NCBI GenBank assembly: GCA_027943245.1
Contig: JANDJZ010000532.1
Coordinates: forward strand, 1 to 33,867
Source: Acanthamoeba sp. SK_2022b
Lineage: Eukaryota; Discosea; Longamoebia; Acanthamoebidae
Length of the DNA stretch: 33,867 bases
Reading direction: 5' to 3'
Each line of letters opens with the position of its first letter. The stretch's first letter is position 1. Both the position numbers and the translations under genes were made by a program. The notes beneath the pieces were generated by a model. The model ran no database searches and was not told the origin of the DNA. It worked only from the letters and a program-made list of their open reading frames with translations. Of the stretch, positions 10,184 through 22,746 are shown piece after piece.

Positions 10184-11023
10184 GCGTGCGTGTGTGTGCG
10201 CGCTCGTGGAGGTGTGTCTCGTGTGCCTCGCCCCAACTCCCCCCGCCCACGTGTGCAGCCTCGTTGTGCACGTCGTCGTGGATGGCATCAAGATCGTGTG
10301 CGGGACCGCCAAGCCCATCTTCTCCGATGAGGAATTCATCGAATACCTGCTCATGCAGCTTTCCCACCGCCTGCTCGGCGGTACCACCTCCACGGCCTGC
10401 CATCTGACATCGATCTTTTTATTTCAATTATTTTTTTATTTCAATAATTATAATTAAAATTATAATTTTATATCTTTGTTTTTGGGGTGGCGGCTGATTT
10501 GGTTGGTGGCCGCGCAGACCTGCACCAAGCGGCCATGCAAGAGGGACGCCAGGTGGAGAAACGCGACCTCTCGCTGCTCTTCCCGTCGCTCGCCGACAAG
10601 GCGACCACCATGTACCGCCTCCTTCATCGATTTCCTGTGTCGTTCCAGCCTCACCCCAAGAGGCCACGGCTCACACAACACACACAACACACAACACATA
10701 CAACTCAAACGCGCAGAGAGGTGAGCCTGGTGCCGCTCGTGCAATCTCATCAGCTGCAGATCATGCAAAAGGTGATGGTCGTCGAGGACGACCAGGCCGC
10801 CGGGCGCGGCAAGGAGCCGGGCGGCGCCGACAGCAGGCCCTCCTCCTCCTCGGCCACCGGCGCCCGAGCCAATGCCACCCCCGCGAGCGTCGTCACGTCG
10901 CACCACTTCTTCCCGCTGGCCTTCGCTTCTGTTGGTGGGTCGGGTCCTTCTCCGAGCCGCAAGGACGCCACCTACGCCGTCGTCCTCCAGCGCTGGCTCC
11001 ACCTCGCCGCCACCGAGCGATAG
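7638..11023 (+). CDS. MED17: Mediator complex subunit 17-like protein (13 exons)
   Basis: Exons 7638-7765, 7840-8025, 8131-8281, 8451-8625, 8705-8884, 8959-9056, 9183-9344, 9476-9616, 9696-9754, 9891-10067, 10259-10380, 10518-10636 and 10721-11023 total 2001 nt (666 aa), close to animal MED17 (about 650 aa). MED17-like features are the helical block RHAMGEMELMLGFIDMAQ, a central coiled region (EKAAGELTRAATRLRAIV, then RYSDELLALRKEVKLRG), and ELFREVLSEGVSEATRQ followed by a beta-rich ITFYDATVRARPLSIRLA segment. MED17 is the scaffold of the Mediator head and bridges activators to RNA polymerase II. The family is divergent, so the call rests on overall order and length rather than one motif. Introns 3, 4, 9 and 10 carry long CA or TG microsatellites. 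The acceptors GGAG (intron 4) and GAGAG (intron 12) are unusual. Confidence 0.6.
8308..8371. repeat. (CA)n microsatellite in MED17-like intron 3
   Basis: A perfect CA array of about 32 units lies inside the intron that starts at 8282 and ends at 8450. Confidence 0.98.
8653..8700. repeat. (CA)n microsatellite in MED17-like intron 4
   Basis: A perfect CA array of about 24 units ends at the intron's 3' edge, directly before the GGAG acceptor (8701-8704). It takes the place of a normal pyrimidine tract. Confidence 0.97.
9765..9824. repeat. (CA)n microsatellite in MED17-like intron 9
   Basis: About 30 CA units begin roughly 10 nt after the GTGATG donor at 9755. Confidence 0.98.
10082..10200. repeat. 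(TG)n/GCGTGT microsatellite in MED17-like intron 10
   Basis: A GCGTGT-type imperfect stretch grades into about 24 perfect TG units (near 10131-10178) and back again. Other plus-strand intronic arrays in this gene are CA-oriented; this one is TG. Confidence 0.95.
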
Positions 11024-11163
11024 GCGAGTGCGTTGTCGACATGAATTATAAATGTCGACTTAGCTAATTAATTTGATGGTTGTTGCACAAATTGTAATTG
11101 GGTTGCTGACAAAGACAAGGTCTCGCGGCATCGAACGAGTGATTAGAAGAGAAGAAGAGAAAG

Positions 11164-11958
11164 ATGGGAGCGGCGAGCATCAAGGGTTTGGTACTGATGG
11201 AGACGGTGTTCCCTAGCCCCGACGGCTACACCGTGTTTGATGACCCGCAAATGAAGAAGCAGCTGGTGAAGGAGCTCAAGAAGGGCACCATCAAGCCTCC
11301 CGCCGCGAGCGACGAGCTCGACATAGACGAAGATGTAGAAACAAAAATAGACCAGGTACTGGAAGTTCATTTATTTTGTGCTTTTTACCTGTTTTTTTTG
11401 GGTGGTTATCCATTTACTCTCGCCCCCGCACTTGATGGCGAAGCTGACGTGATGTGGGTCGGGGCAGATGGCGCGAGAGATCTGGCAGTTCTATGATCCT
11501 AAGAACCTGGGCAGCATCAACAAGAAGGCGGCCGAGAAGTTCCTGAAGGATTGCTTCCAGCTCTACTCCCTTCGCAAGCGCTGCAAGGCTCCCAAGGAGG
11601 CCCTCGGACCTGGTGCGTGGCATCCCTCGGTTGATCTCGCGCTACTCGCTATGAAGAAATCGAGGCTCATTCTGGCCTGGGGGCAGGTGTTGACATGAGC
11701 AAGGCCACGGCTGCTGCCTACGCCATGCTGGACCCTTCCAACACTGGCATGGTGAATGAGAGGCAGTTCCTCGAGTTCATCAGCGAGTGCGACCTCGACG
11801 AGATCGTGGGCCCCTACACCGGCCAGACCGGCCCCAAGGACATCAACTCGCGCCTGCCGCAGTCGATGATGTTCGATCCCTCTACGCTGCCCAAGGACTC
11901 TGCCGTCAAGGTGGGCGAGATCAAGTTCCGCGACTACAACCAGGGCGTCGAAGGCTAA
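11164..11958 (+). CDS. EF-hand-like protein (3 exons)
   Basis: Exons 11164-11355, 11468-11612 and 11687-11958 give 202 aa. Two EF-hand-like helix-loop-helix units are visible: EIWQFYDPKNLGSINKKAAEKF (exon 2) and AAYAMLDPSNTGMVNERQFLEF (exon 3). Both loops keep the first Asp, central Gly and a hydrophobic residue at position 8, but lack Glu at position 12 (Ala in the first, Gln in the second). Calcium binding may therefore be weak or absent. The N-terminal 60 residues and the C-terminal tail (LPKDSAVKVGEIKFRDYNQG) match nothing I recognise. It follows the MED17-like gene by 140 bp in the same orientation and converges with the CUE/SKICH gene. A cytosolic Ca-sensor or structural EF-hand protein is the likeliest role. 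Confidence 0.72.
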
Positions 11959-12231
11959 GCACTCCTCCCCCAAAGCCCTTTCTCGCATCTCTTCATCTTT
12001 CTCTCCTCATTCATCATCCCCGGTGATGATGGAGCGACTGGCGAAGTGGTGCTTGTACACAAGAAGAAGAGAGTAACACCTTTATAAATAAAGAAAGCTC
12101 GCACAAAGTCCACGCCCTATCTTGCTTGTGGCGACGGTCAAGGGCAAGAGCTGGCAACCACGTAGCGGAAGCTGGCAAGACTTCCATCGAGCTACCACGG
12201 CCACCCACTCCTCCCCACCGTTCTTCGCCAA

Positions 12232-12250
12232 GAGAGAGAGAGAGAGAGAG
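12232..12250. repeat. (AG)n tract in convergent gap
   Basis: A short perfect AG run lies in the gap between the convergent EF-hand and CUE/SKICH genes, just beyond the latter's stop codon. Confidence 0.9.
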
Positions 12251-12273
12251 CCGCGGCACGCCACGTTGACCGC

Positions 12274-14969
12274 CTACTGCTGCTGCTTGGGCGGCACGAC
12301 GATGGTGTTGCTCCTGGACACGACGTCGAGACTCTTGTGCGCGAAGATGCGGGCCTCGTAGGTCGAAGGCGTCGTGCAGGCCCTGAACGTGATCGTGCCC
12401 GAGGCCTGGCTCACGTACTTGTACTTCCTGTACTGCCTGTAGCACGCATCGAATGAGTCGATGCTGAAGGATGATGGATGCAGTGGATGATGATGTACAA
12501 GAAGAAGGAAAGGGAAGAGAGCTACCTGTTGTTGGTCTCGTCGGTCTTGTAGATGCCGACCCACACGTTGTCGTAGGCGGGGTCGACGGTGATGAGCTCG
12601 GTCTTGACGATCATCTGACCATCGACGAGGGACAGCTCGACCTTGTCCGTGCCGCCCACGACCACGGCCTCGCGCGCGACGTCGACGTAGCTGCGCTGCG
12701 GGAAGAAGCGGAACTCCCACTCGCCGGCCTTGGGGCAGGCGAAGCGGAGCGTGTGGTCGACGGCGTTGGAGAGCCAGTCAAAGGCGCGGTACTGGCTGTT
12801 GTCCCGCTCGGCCTTGGCGTAGAGGCCCACCCAGGCGTTGAGGTACTGGTTGCCCGACTTCTGCTCGAAGCTGACCGAGAGCGTGTTGGTGGCGGCGTCC
12901 CACGAGGGGGTGAGCTTGAGCTGCGGCCCGACCCGGACCGGGTTGGAGACGGCCTTGACCGAGTACTGGCGGGAGAAGAACGACGACGTCGACGCAAAGT
13001 AGCGCAGCTCGTACTCGCCAAACTCGGCCGGGGTGAAGGTCATCGCGCCCTTGCGGGCCACCGGGCTGATCCAGTTGTACACGGCGTAGCTCCCGTTGTC
13101 GCTGCCCACCTTGTACAGCCCGATCCAGTCCGAGCTCGAGGGCGCGCTCTCCATCTCCCACTCGACCGTGATCGGGTGCCTGATGTCGAGCGACTCGGGC
13201 GACGCCTTGAGCGCCACCTTCGACTCCGTGGCCGTGGTGTCCACTGCAACGCGACGACGATGATGACGTCAGCAACCACAACACGATTGGTGGAGAACCA
13301 GAAAGAGGGAGGTGTGCGTGCCTTCGGTGAACTCCATGCCGGTGGGGAGGACCTTGACCTTCTCCGGGAGGTCCTCGGCCTGCTCGGCCTGCTCGGGCGT
13401 GGCGGGGACGGGGCTCTCCCGGCCGAGGAGCTTGTCGATCATCTTGCGGGTGGGCGGGACCATGCCGGGGATGCCGGGCAGGTTCTCGGGGCCGAACTTG
13501 AGCTTCTCCTCGAGCTGCTGCTTGATGTGGGTCAGCGGATCGGCCTCGTGCTCGGCGATCTTGCGCTGCGCCTGGATGATCTCGTCCTGTATACACACAC
13601 GCGCGTGCGCCATGCATGACGTCAGCACACGCACTGCGCGTGATGAAAGCAAAGACGCGGCGACGAACCAGTTCCTTGCCGATGATGATCGAGCGTTCGA
13701 GGAACATGTTGTCGGCAGCCTCCTTGGCCGCCTTGTCGGCCTTCTTCTGTTGATGATGTCGGAGAGGAGAGCGGTCAGAGGGTGATGCGGGGGTGGGTGG
13801 GTGGGGCGACGAGCTCAGGCGCACCTTCTCCTCGGCAGCGGCGGCTTCCGCGCGGGCGGCGGCCTCGGCAAGGGCGGCGGCCTCGGCGCGAGCCAGGGCC
13901 TCCTCCTCGGCGGTTTTGCGCTTGGCCTTCTCCAGCGCCTCCTGCTCCTGCCTGCGGCGCTCCTCCTCCTCCTTCTTGGCCTTCTGCTCGGCCTGCATGT
14001 CGCGCAGCTGCTTCATGGTGTCGATCAGGTTCCAGTCGTTCTTGTAGAGCGCCTCCCTGATGTCCACTTCGGCCAGAGTCTGCAAGAGGATGGGGAACGT
14101 AGTACACCAGGCCAAGCCATGAGGAACGGAGGTCGGGCGGGTTGGCGGCGGGGGGGAGGTGCAGACAACATACCGTGTAGAGGCGCTTAAGCTGCTCGAG
14201 CTTGCGCTCCTCGACAAGTCGCAGCACGTCATTGCTGGCGACCTTGACGTCCCAGTTGTGTTTGGAGAGGATGTTTACAACCTCATCCGGATTGCAGTAG
14301 TCCCCGAACCTGGCCAAGCATTGGAGTTAATTACATGAAATGACACAATCAATGAGCAACTGGTTTTGCAACTACATACCTTTGCACAAGAGTGTCAATC
14401 TTGAGCTGCTTCTCGAGCTGAGCCTGCCTCTTGAGTTGCTCTTCCTCCTCCTTGCGCCTCTTGAGCATCTCCTCCTGCTTCTCCTCTTCTTCGGCCTTCA
14501 TGCTGATGAGCTGGTCCGTAGTGAGATCGACGTCGCCCTCGTTCTCCTCGAGCATGGCCTGGATCTTGTCCTCGGGCACGTTCGAGAACAGCTGCACCAG
14601 GAAGGTCTTGGCCTGCTGGCGTGCCTCTGCCTGCCTGGCGCGACGTTCCTCCTCCCTCTTCTTGTTCTGCTCTTCGCGTTCCTTCTGTCGCTGGGCCTCC
14701 CTCTCCTTCTCTTGGAACTCGAAGCAGGGCAGGATGGCCTTCTCCACATCCCAGTCGTTGTCGGTGAGGATCTTCACCAGGGTGACTCGATCGATGCTGG
14801 GGAAATTAGCAGTGAGCTCATCGATTTTTCGTTGCTGTGCCCTCTGCTTTTCCTCCTCCATCTGGCCCTTGAGACCCGAGACCATCTGCTTGGCCTTTTC
14901 TTTATCGCCTTTGCACATGCGAAGCAAGTCCGCGTGCATGCTGGCCGTCATATCGAATCCCTGATCCAT
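12274..14969 (-). CDS. Multi-CUE, triple-SKICH-domain protein, putative ubiquitin adaptor (7 exons)
   Basis: Minus-strand exons 14969-14380, 14309-14174, 14079-13825, 13746-13669, 13586-13322, 13243-12526 and 12436-12274 give 734 aa. The N-terminal half has at least four CUE/UBA-like helical units: DELTANFPSIDRVTLVKIL (about 50-82), FLVQLFSNVPEDKIQAML (123-157), FGDYCNPDEVVNILSKHNWD (198-226) and LAEVDIREALYKNDWN (243-270). They are separated by long E/K/R/Q-rich coiled coils. The C-terminal half has three SKICH-like beta-sandwich repeats (about 449-546, 547-638, 640-730), each with the hallmark (D/A/V)W(I/V)G(L/I)Y. CUE domains bind ubiquitin; SKICH domains occur in autophagy receptors such as TAX1BP1 and NDP52. 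A selective-autophagy or ubiquitin-adaptor role is inference. Intron 5 must be GC-AG (AAG|GCACGC at 13321), because read-through hits a stop. Confidence 0.78.
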
Positions 14970-15346
14970 TTGTGATGATTGATGTGTTGAAAGGTTGATC
15001 TATCGCTATCGCGGTGTAAAGTTATCTGATCTGATCCTGCCGATGATGATGCAAATTCGGTTGGTTAGGATCCTCGCGAGTCGGTTGAAACAGCTACCTC
15101 AAGAACGCCGCCACAGGAGTCTTTCGCCGGAACACCAACGACTGCCCTGTTGGCCCCCAGATTTTTCTGGGGACAGAAACAATTTCACGTAACCCGACGT
15201 TCGGCGGAAAGACCAGTGGAGAATTCTTCCTGTTTTTCATGACCACAATTACAAGAATGTTTGCCATTTGCTCGCCAAAGAAATCGTTGAGGAAAAGGGC
15301 CATGAAAAGGCAAAAAGGTAATCGCAACCCGGTCACGTAGCGCGTC
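14970..15346. promoter_or_regulatory. Divergent intergenic region, CUE/SKICH to YOS1
   Basis: 377 bp lie between the divergent starts and probably hold both promoters. A plus-strand frame is open from about 15090 to 15340, but it has no recognisable product and no clean start, so I do not call it a gene. Confidence 0.35.
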
Positions 15347-15759
15347 ATGTTGCTGTCCCTCTCGGACATCATCCTCTTCTGGTACGTAAGCGTGTCCTAC
15401 GATGATTGTTGTTGATTGAAACGCATACTGAATTAAGTTCGATTTTAGCACGCTCGTTGTGAATGGGGCGGCGATTCTCAACTTCAAACTGTACGTGCTC
15501 TTGGCCCTCTTGCGCCCTCTTCCTCTTCTATTTACGTCACGTCTCGCAGGCCTTCAAAGGAGCATTCTTTTGAGGAGCCCTCAGACGGCCTAAAGAGTAA
15601 GCTTTTTGAGCTTCTGCGCAACCTACGGCTTCTTCGCGTGTTTGTAGCTCTCTGGAACGTCGTTGTTCTCTTCCTCATGATCGTGTACGTTCTCTCCTTC
15701 CTCTTATTCAGCTTGCTGCTAACACGCCCATTGTTTTTTTCAGTATGTTTGGCAGCTGA
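15347..15759 (+). CDS. YOS1: YOS1/IER3IP1-like small ER-Golgi membrane protein (4 tiny exons)
   Basis: Exons 15347-15381, 15449-15490, 15550-15684 and 15744-15759 give 75 aa; all three introns are phase 2 with the same donor, GTACGT. No exon is long enough to stand out alone, but the spliced protein matches the Yos1/IER3IP1 layout. It has an N-terminal hydrophobic helix (LLSLSDIILFCTLVVNGAAI), a short cytosolic loop (SFEEPSDGLKSKLFELL) with an R-x-LRVF region, and a C-terminal hydrophobic helix (VALWNVVVLFLMIVMF). Length is close to the family's roughly 80 aa. Yos1 works with Yip1/Yif1 in ER-to-Golgi vesicle transport. The start is the Met that gives the expected membrane-proximal N-terminus. 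Confidence 0.82.
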
Positions 15760-16290
15760 GGCTGCCCTGTAGGTGTGAATGGGAGGGGGTGGGCCAATGT
15801 AGTTCCAAGTTCTGGTGTAGCGCGCACCTGAAATACATGACTGCTGGCAACTGCATCACATCAGATAGATCCTGCTGATGTTTGCTTCAGAGCTTGGGCT
15901 GGCCTTCTTCTTACTGACACATAGAACACAACAAATCTCATGCAGTAACTCTACTGCAAGTATAGGCCAGCCCTGGGCTGTGACTCTGGCTTGAGGATGG
16001 AACAGGGTGCCTGTCCATGTCATGAGGTCCTACAGGGCTTCATCAGTTTAGGACCAATGTTGTGAAGGTTTCTTTGTAAAGGAGGTTGCATCATGCTTTT
16101 GTTGTTTTGTGGTGTATGTTTAAGGCCTGGACAGCAGACAGCAGTAACACTGAAGTGGGGTCGTGATATTTATCTTGGGCTGGGGCCACATGTGGCTGTC
16201 CCCGTGGCCTTCGAGGAAAACAAGAAATAAAAAAGCAAACAAAGGTAAAAAAAGATAAAATCCGCGCAACAAAGAGATCAAACAAGAGCC
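15760..16290. other. Intergenic, nothing recognised
   Basis: About 530 bp of less GC-rich DNA lie between YOS1 and mitochondrial IF-2. They contain the YOS1 3' UTR and the IF-2 promoter. I see no RNA gene, repeat or credible ORF. Confidence 0.6.
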
Positions 16291-17419
16291 ATGGCGATGC
16301 GACGCGCTCTGTCTTGGGGCAAGGCACAGTCTGTTCTCGCTCCCTCTTCTTTCACATCCATGCAAACTGCATCGTCTTTTGCATTTCTTGGCCGCGGCAT
16401 GTCATCTTCGGCGTTTGGCCATCAACATTCTGCTTCCTCGGTGCGATCTATGGTGTCCGCGCCAACGGGAGTGAGTTTCGCATCCTCTCCGCGCGGCAGT
16501 GCGCTGTGCGTGGTCGTTGCCCTCCCGTCTTCCTCATCATCTTCGCAATCTTCCTCGATTTTGACTTCGCTAGAGGTAATTTGGTCGATTCCTTGCATGC
16601 TTTCCCTGGGCGAACTGTCCCTGCCAGTTGGCTGCGATTCCTAACAACCCATCCACGATTGAGCAGGCGGGCAGCGCGAAACGCTCGTATGCCAGGGCGT
16701 CCGATGTTGAAAAGGCCAAGATGGTGCGCAAGCGGCTGGCAGCCCTGCGTAAGCGAAAGCTGGAGGATCTCAAGGAACGCAAGGCCAAGCCCAAGGAGAT
16801 CAGCCTCCCCACGCGCGTCACGCCCAAGAACCTCTCGGCAGTGACCGGCCTCAGCACGATCGACCTCCTCAAGACGGCCATCAAGTGTGGCGTGCGTCTC
16901 TCCCTCTCTCCCCTTCTCCCTCTCCCGCCGCTCAGCCGGCGTGGGCTCACGCGCCTGGGCGTGCGTGCAGCATACGCCCAAGACGGTGGAGGACGAGCTG
17001 CCGCCCGAACTGGTGGACATCATATGCGAGGAGCTCTACTTCGTGCCCCGACGCTCGCTCGTCGAAGAGGAAATGAAGATCACCCGCACGATCGACGAAG
17101 CCGACATGGTGCCGCGACCGCCCATCGTGGCCGTGATGGGCCACGTCAACCACGGCAAGACCTCGCTTCTCGACGCCCTCCGCAAGACCTCGGTGGTCGA
17201 CGTCGAGGAGGGCCGCATCACACAGCGCCTCTCGGCCTCCATGGGTGCGCACAGACCGCCACACCCTGCCCCTCTCTCCTCCCGGTTCATCGAATTGACC
17301 GACCGATGCGTCGACGTTGCGTGCGTGTAGTCCAACTCAGCTCAGGCCACAAGATCACGTTCATGGACACGCCCGGCCACAACGCCTTCGCTGGTACGAC
17401 ATTCGGCAGACCCAGCAGC

Positions 17420-17451
<32 letters not shown>

Positions 17452-18677
17452 TAATGTATGTGAGTTTGAAAAAAAAAACAAAAATTGAATTGCTCATTTT
17501 ATTAAAAATGCTTTTTTATCGGTGGTGGCGAGCAGCCATGAGACAGCGGGGCGCAGCGATGACGGACATGGTGGTCCTCGTGGTGGCGGCCGACGAGGGC
17601 GTCATGCAGCAGACGGAGGAGGCCATCGAGGTCACGCGCCAAGCCAACGTGCCGGTGCTGGTCGCCATCAACAAGATCGAGAAGCAGGGCGCCAACCCCA
17701 GCAAGGTGCCCCCCCCATCTCTCGAACGCGCAACCTCCGGTCCTCTCCCTAACTCCACTTGCCCCCCTCCCCAATCTCTTTTGTGGTCGTCACACGACCA
17801 GGTCAAGAGGCAGCTGCTGCAGCACGGCGTCATCCTGGAGGAGTTTGGCGGAGACGTGCAGTGCGTGGAGATATCGGCGTCCACGGGCGCCAATCTGGAC
17901 GAGCTCACCGACGCCATCCTGCTCCAAGCCGAGATGCTCGATCTGCGGGCCGACCCCAGCGGGCTCGCCGAGTCGGTAGTCATCGAGTCCAAGATCGACA
18001 AGGTTCAACACTCACAAACTCCCGTCTCTCTGGAATGTGCGGCATGCGTGCATTCCACAGATGGCTCACTTGCTTTGGGGGGGGGGCACACTGTGGCTGT
18101 GTAGGGCCGTGGCGTGGTGGGCACCGTGCTGGTCAAGCAGGGCCAGCTCAAGCTCAACAACTACTTCGTGGCGGGAGGCACGTGGGGCCGCGTGCGCGGG
18201 CTCACCGATTGGCTGGGCCGACCCATCACCAAGGCCGACCCCGCCACGCCCGTGGAGATCACTGGCTTCAAAACCAAGGCACGCGCTATTCTCTCTCTCT
18301 CTCTCGCTCGCTCGCTCGTGGCCGGTGGTGGGCGGGAGGAGCTCACGGCCACTGCGCGACAGATACTGCCCGAGCCGGGAGACGATCTGGTGGTCATGCT
18401 GGGCGAGCAGCAGGCCAAGGAGATCCTCGAATATAGGAAGGAGCGGCAGTACGCCAGGGAGGCGTGCATGAGCGTGCCCCAGTCCAACGACCCCGCCGTC
18501 CTCGCCGCCGCGGCCGCGGCCGCCAAGCAGGACTTCGACAAGACGCTCAGCGTGGTCCTGAAGGCCGACATCGGCGGCACGCTGCAAGCTGGTATGCCCC
18601 CTCTCCCTTTTCCCCATCACCGTCATTGGCTTCGTCATCATGTCGTCGCTGTCTTGCGCCAAGGCAGAGGCTCATGT

Positions 18678-18738
<61 letters not shown>

Positions 18739-19348
18739 GGAGTCCACGATCAGCCAGTTCCCGCAGGACGAGGTGAAGCTGAGAGTCATCAGGTCGGCCG
18801 TGGGCGACATCTCGGCGACCGACATCGGGCTGGCCAAGGACACGGGCGCCGTGGTGTTGGGCTTCAACGTGCCGCCGTTGAGCAGCGTGATAGAGCTCGC
18901 GCGGACGGAGAAGGTCGACGTCAACAACTACAGCATCATCTACCAGCTGGCCGACGACGTGAAGAGGCGGCTCGAGAGCATGCTGACACCGCGCGAGGTC
19001 GAGGAGGAGGTGGGCCGCGGCGACGTGCTCTCGGTCTTCTCCGTCACGATGCCCAACAAGGGCCAGCACAACATCGCCGGTCTCCGCGTCGTGCGCGGCA
19101 CGCTCGACTCGCGTCTGCGCGTGCGGCTGCTGCGACGCAACAAGGACCTCGAAAGCGACGAGGAGTTTGCGACGCTCTACGACGGTCCCGTGGAGTCGCT
19201 CAAGAAGTTCAAGGACGACGTCACCACGGCCAGCAAGGGCGATGAGTGCGGTCTCGGTCTGCCCAAGTTCGACGACCTCCGACCAGGCGACGTCATCTCG
19301 TGCTATCGCATGAAGCAGGTGCCCCGCAGGTTTGGCGATCCCAAGTGA
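16291..19348 (+). CDS. MTIF2: Mitochondrial translation initiation factor IF-2 (9 exons)
   Basis: Exons 16291-16470, 16628-16891, 16971-17244, 17331-17393, 17536-17705, 17802-18002, 18105-18278, 18363-18591 and 18738-19348 give 721 aa, nearly the length of human MTIF2. The first 60 residues are Ser/Ala/Arg-rich with few acidic residues, a mitochondrial presequence. The GTPase domain shows GHVNHGKT (205-212, usually GHVDHGKT), GRITQRLSA in switch I (usually GGITQHIGA), DTPGH (252-256), NKIE (306-309, usually NKID) and a SAST G5 box. Later domains include VEITGFK and the long C-terminal exon with the [15 protein letters not shown] block typical of IF-2 domain III, and ending in a GDVISCY segment. 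The factor places fMet-tRNA on the mitoribosome. Intron 7 (18279-18362) looks GC-AG, but is 84 nt, in frame and stop-free. A CA array abuts the last acceptor. Confidence 0.93.
18679..18736. repeat. (CA)n microsatellite abutting IF-2 exon 9 acceptor
   Basis: About 28 CA units run directly into the CAG acceptor at 18735-18737, so the repeat itself supplies the acceptor and leaves no ordinary pyrimidine tract. Confidence 0.97.
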
Positions 19349-19504
19349 GCGAGTAGCGGCGCTGGAATCAGTGAAAACAAGAGGTGGAGGTTTTTTTGCA
19401 TTAGGAAGGAGAACCCCTTGTCTCTTTGTGTGTGCACAGAGGAGAGAACACAACTACGGCCAAAGCAGAACTGTTGTTTTAATCAACACCGCAGAGTATA
19501 AGCT

Positions 19505-21194
<1,690 letters not shown>

Positions 21195-22746
21195 TCTCTT
21201 ATTCGTCGATGAGAGGTTTGGGTGACGGTGGGTAACTCACCGGAGGCCATATCTTTATGCTGGACGCGCCACACGTTTCTCCATTCGGTGCGTGGGGTGC
21301 GGTGGGTGGCTCCAGACACGCCAAGCTGCTGGTTCACGCGTACGGCAACACATGCACCTACACGAAAATTCGTTGTCGGCTGGAGAGTCGCGTGCCCATA
21401 GTGGGGCCTTGAAGCAACTCAGAACGGCCAGGCCATTGACTCGGTAGCAGGAGGATCACCTGCTGTCTGCGACCAGCCCAGAGAAAACAACTGTCTTTCC
21501 CAACGATTTCCAAAATCCTAAAAAGGACAAACCGGCGTCGCTTCCGCGTAAAAAGGACAACCATAACGGGGAAGCCTCTTGGGGCAGATGGTGGAAGAAC
21601 CTGTCGGCTCGAGACGACTGTCGTTATCAAAGGGGAGGTGTGGAGTGTAAAATTGCCCTTAACCTTGCCCAATTTTTATTTATTGACAGCCAACTTGGAG
21701 TGACCATAGGGAGACGACATTGCAACTCTTGCCAGCTGCACATTGATAAAGAAGTTGAAGAAGCAAGCAGCAACAAAATAGAGTCGAGGTAGCGGGCTTC
21801 AGCGGGATTTACTGCTGGCAGGACGTCTCCCGCCTGTGGTAAGCTCCGAGGGATTTACTGCTGTCGAGGACGTCTCCCCGTCTGTGGTAAGCTCCCTCCT
21901 CATCATTAGCCCTTGCTGCCACCTCTTGTCCTTTATAACTGTTTCAAACACCTTAAATACGGGTGCAATGTAATTGCAACGGCCATTATGGGATCAGTTG
22001 AGCCTGGAATGCAGGTTACATTCCTCATGATTAACACGCAACAGGTGCTCGTTTGGCTCTGGCAGAACTTGCATTCATTGACCGTTATGGGGAATCACCT
22101 ACAAGGCATTAGAGTGGGCCGTCAAGAAACCACTGGGCAGTAGGACGTCTCAGTTAGTGAGGTCTCCCGCATGAGTGCAAGAAAATTGCATTGCAACCTC
22201 TTTTCTTTAACGAGGCACCAGAAGAAAACCAAGAAAAACGCTTTCCATCGTTAATGGGACACATCTGAGGAGCCAGCGCTGGCGGAGGGAAGGCGGAAGC
22301 CGGTGCCTTCATGAGCAGCACCGAGTGGTCGACTTTGGCTGTTTGGGCTGCAGACCTCGTCGTCTCTCTATAAAGTATGATCATGAGGTTGGCATCTTTA
22401 CGCCACCCTGCTCTCATTGCACAGGTGGCCGATGGTGAGTTGCTTTTCACCTCCTGTACGGTCCTGCCTTGTACACCAACGCACGTACGTTTGTCACGTA
22501 GTGTAGCCACCACTGCTTAAGTACAACAATTCGAAGCATTTGATCGATGAAAACAGGAGAGTTCTGGCCAAGAAGCAAGAGGACCTAATGGCGAGTACTA
22601 CGGGAAGGAGACCAGAGGTCCGGCAGGGCGGACATGGGGCCGTCTTCTCGAGGTGACAGCAGTGATCTCTGCTGGGTACATAAGGTATCAGAGGTTACAA
22701 ACTTGACAATAACCATTCAAACACCTCACAACACACCACAGGCAGC
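21195..22746. other. Intergenic stretch, no credible gene
   Basis: About 1.5 kb with scattered short open frames of no recognisable family, including one on the minus strand at 22154-22513. It holds a short tandem duplication (21803-21895), and the motif AGGACGTCTC recurs a third time near 22141. The right end must hold the promoter of the first tandem-paralog gene. Confidence 0.5.
21803..21895. repeat. Imperfect tandem duplication, two units of about 47 bp
   Basis: Both units contain GGGATTTACTGCTG, then AGGACGTCTCCC and CTGTGGTAAGCTCC, with small indels between them. No coding frame runs through it. Confidence 0.9.

Noticed and set aside
12471..13619. 382-codon plus-strand open frame
   Set aside because: Antisense to the SKICH exon and crosses its introns; high GC keeps the reverse frame open.
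14340..14975. Leu-rich plus-strand open frame resembling a membrane protein
   Set aside because: Reverse complement of a Glu/Lys/Arg-rich coiled coil (CUE exon 1) gives Leu/Phe runs; an artefact.
15090..15340. Open plus-strand frame upstream of YOS1
   Set aside because: No start, no recognisable family and no splice site joining it to YOS1; probably the 5' region.
22154..22513. 119-codon minus-strand open frame
   Set aside because: No domain, no splice context, no similarity to neighbours; length expected by chance.
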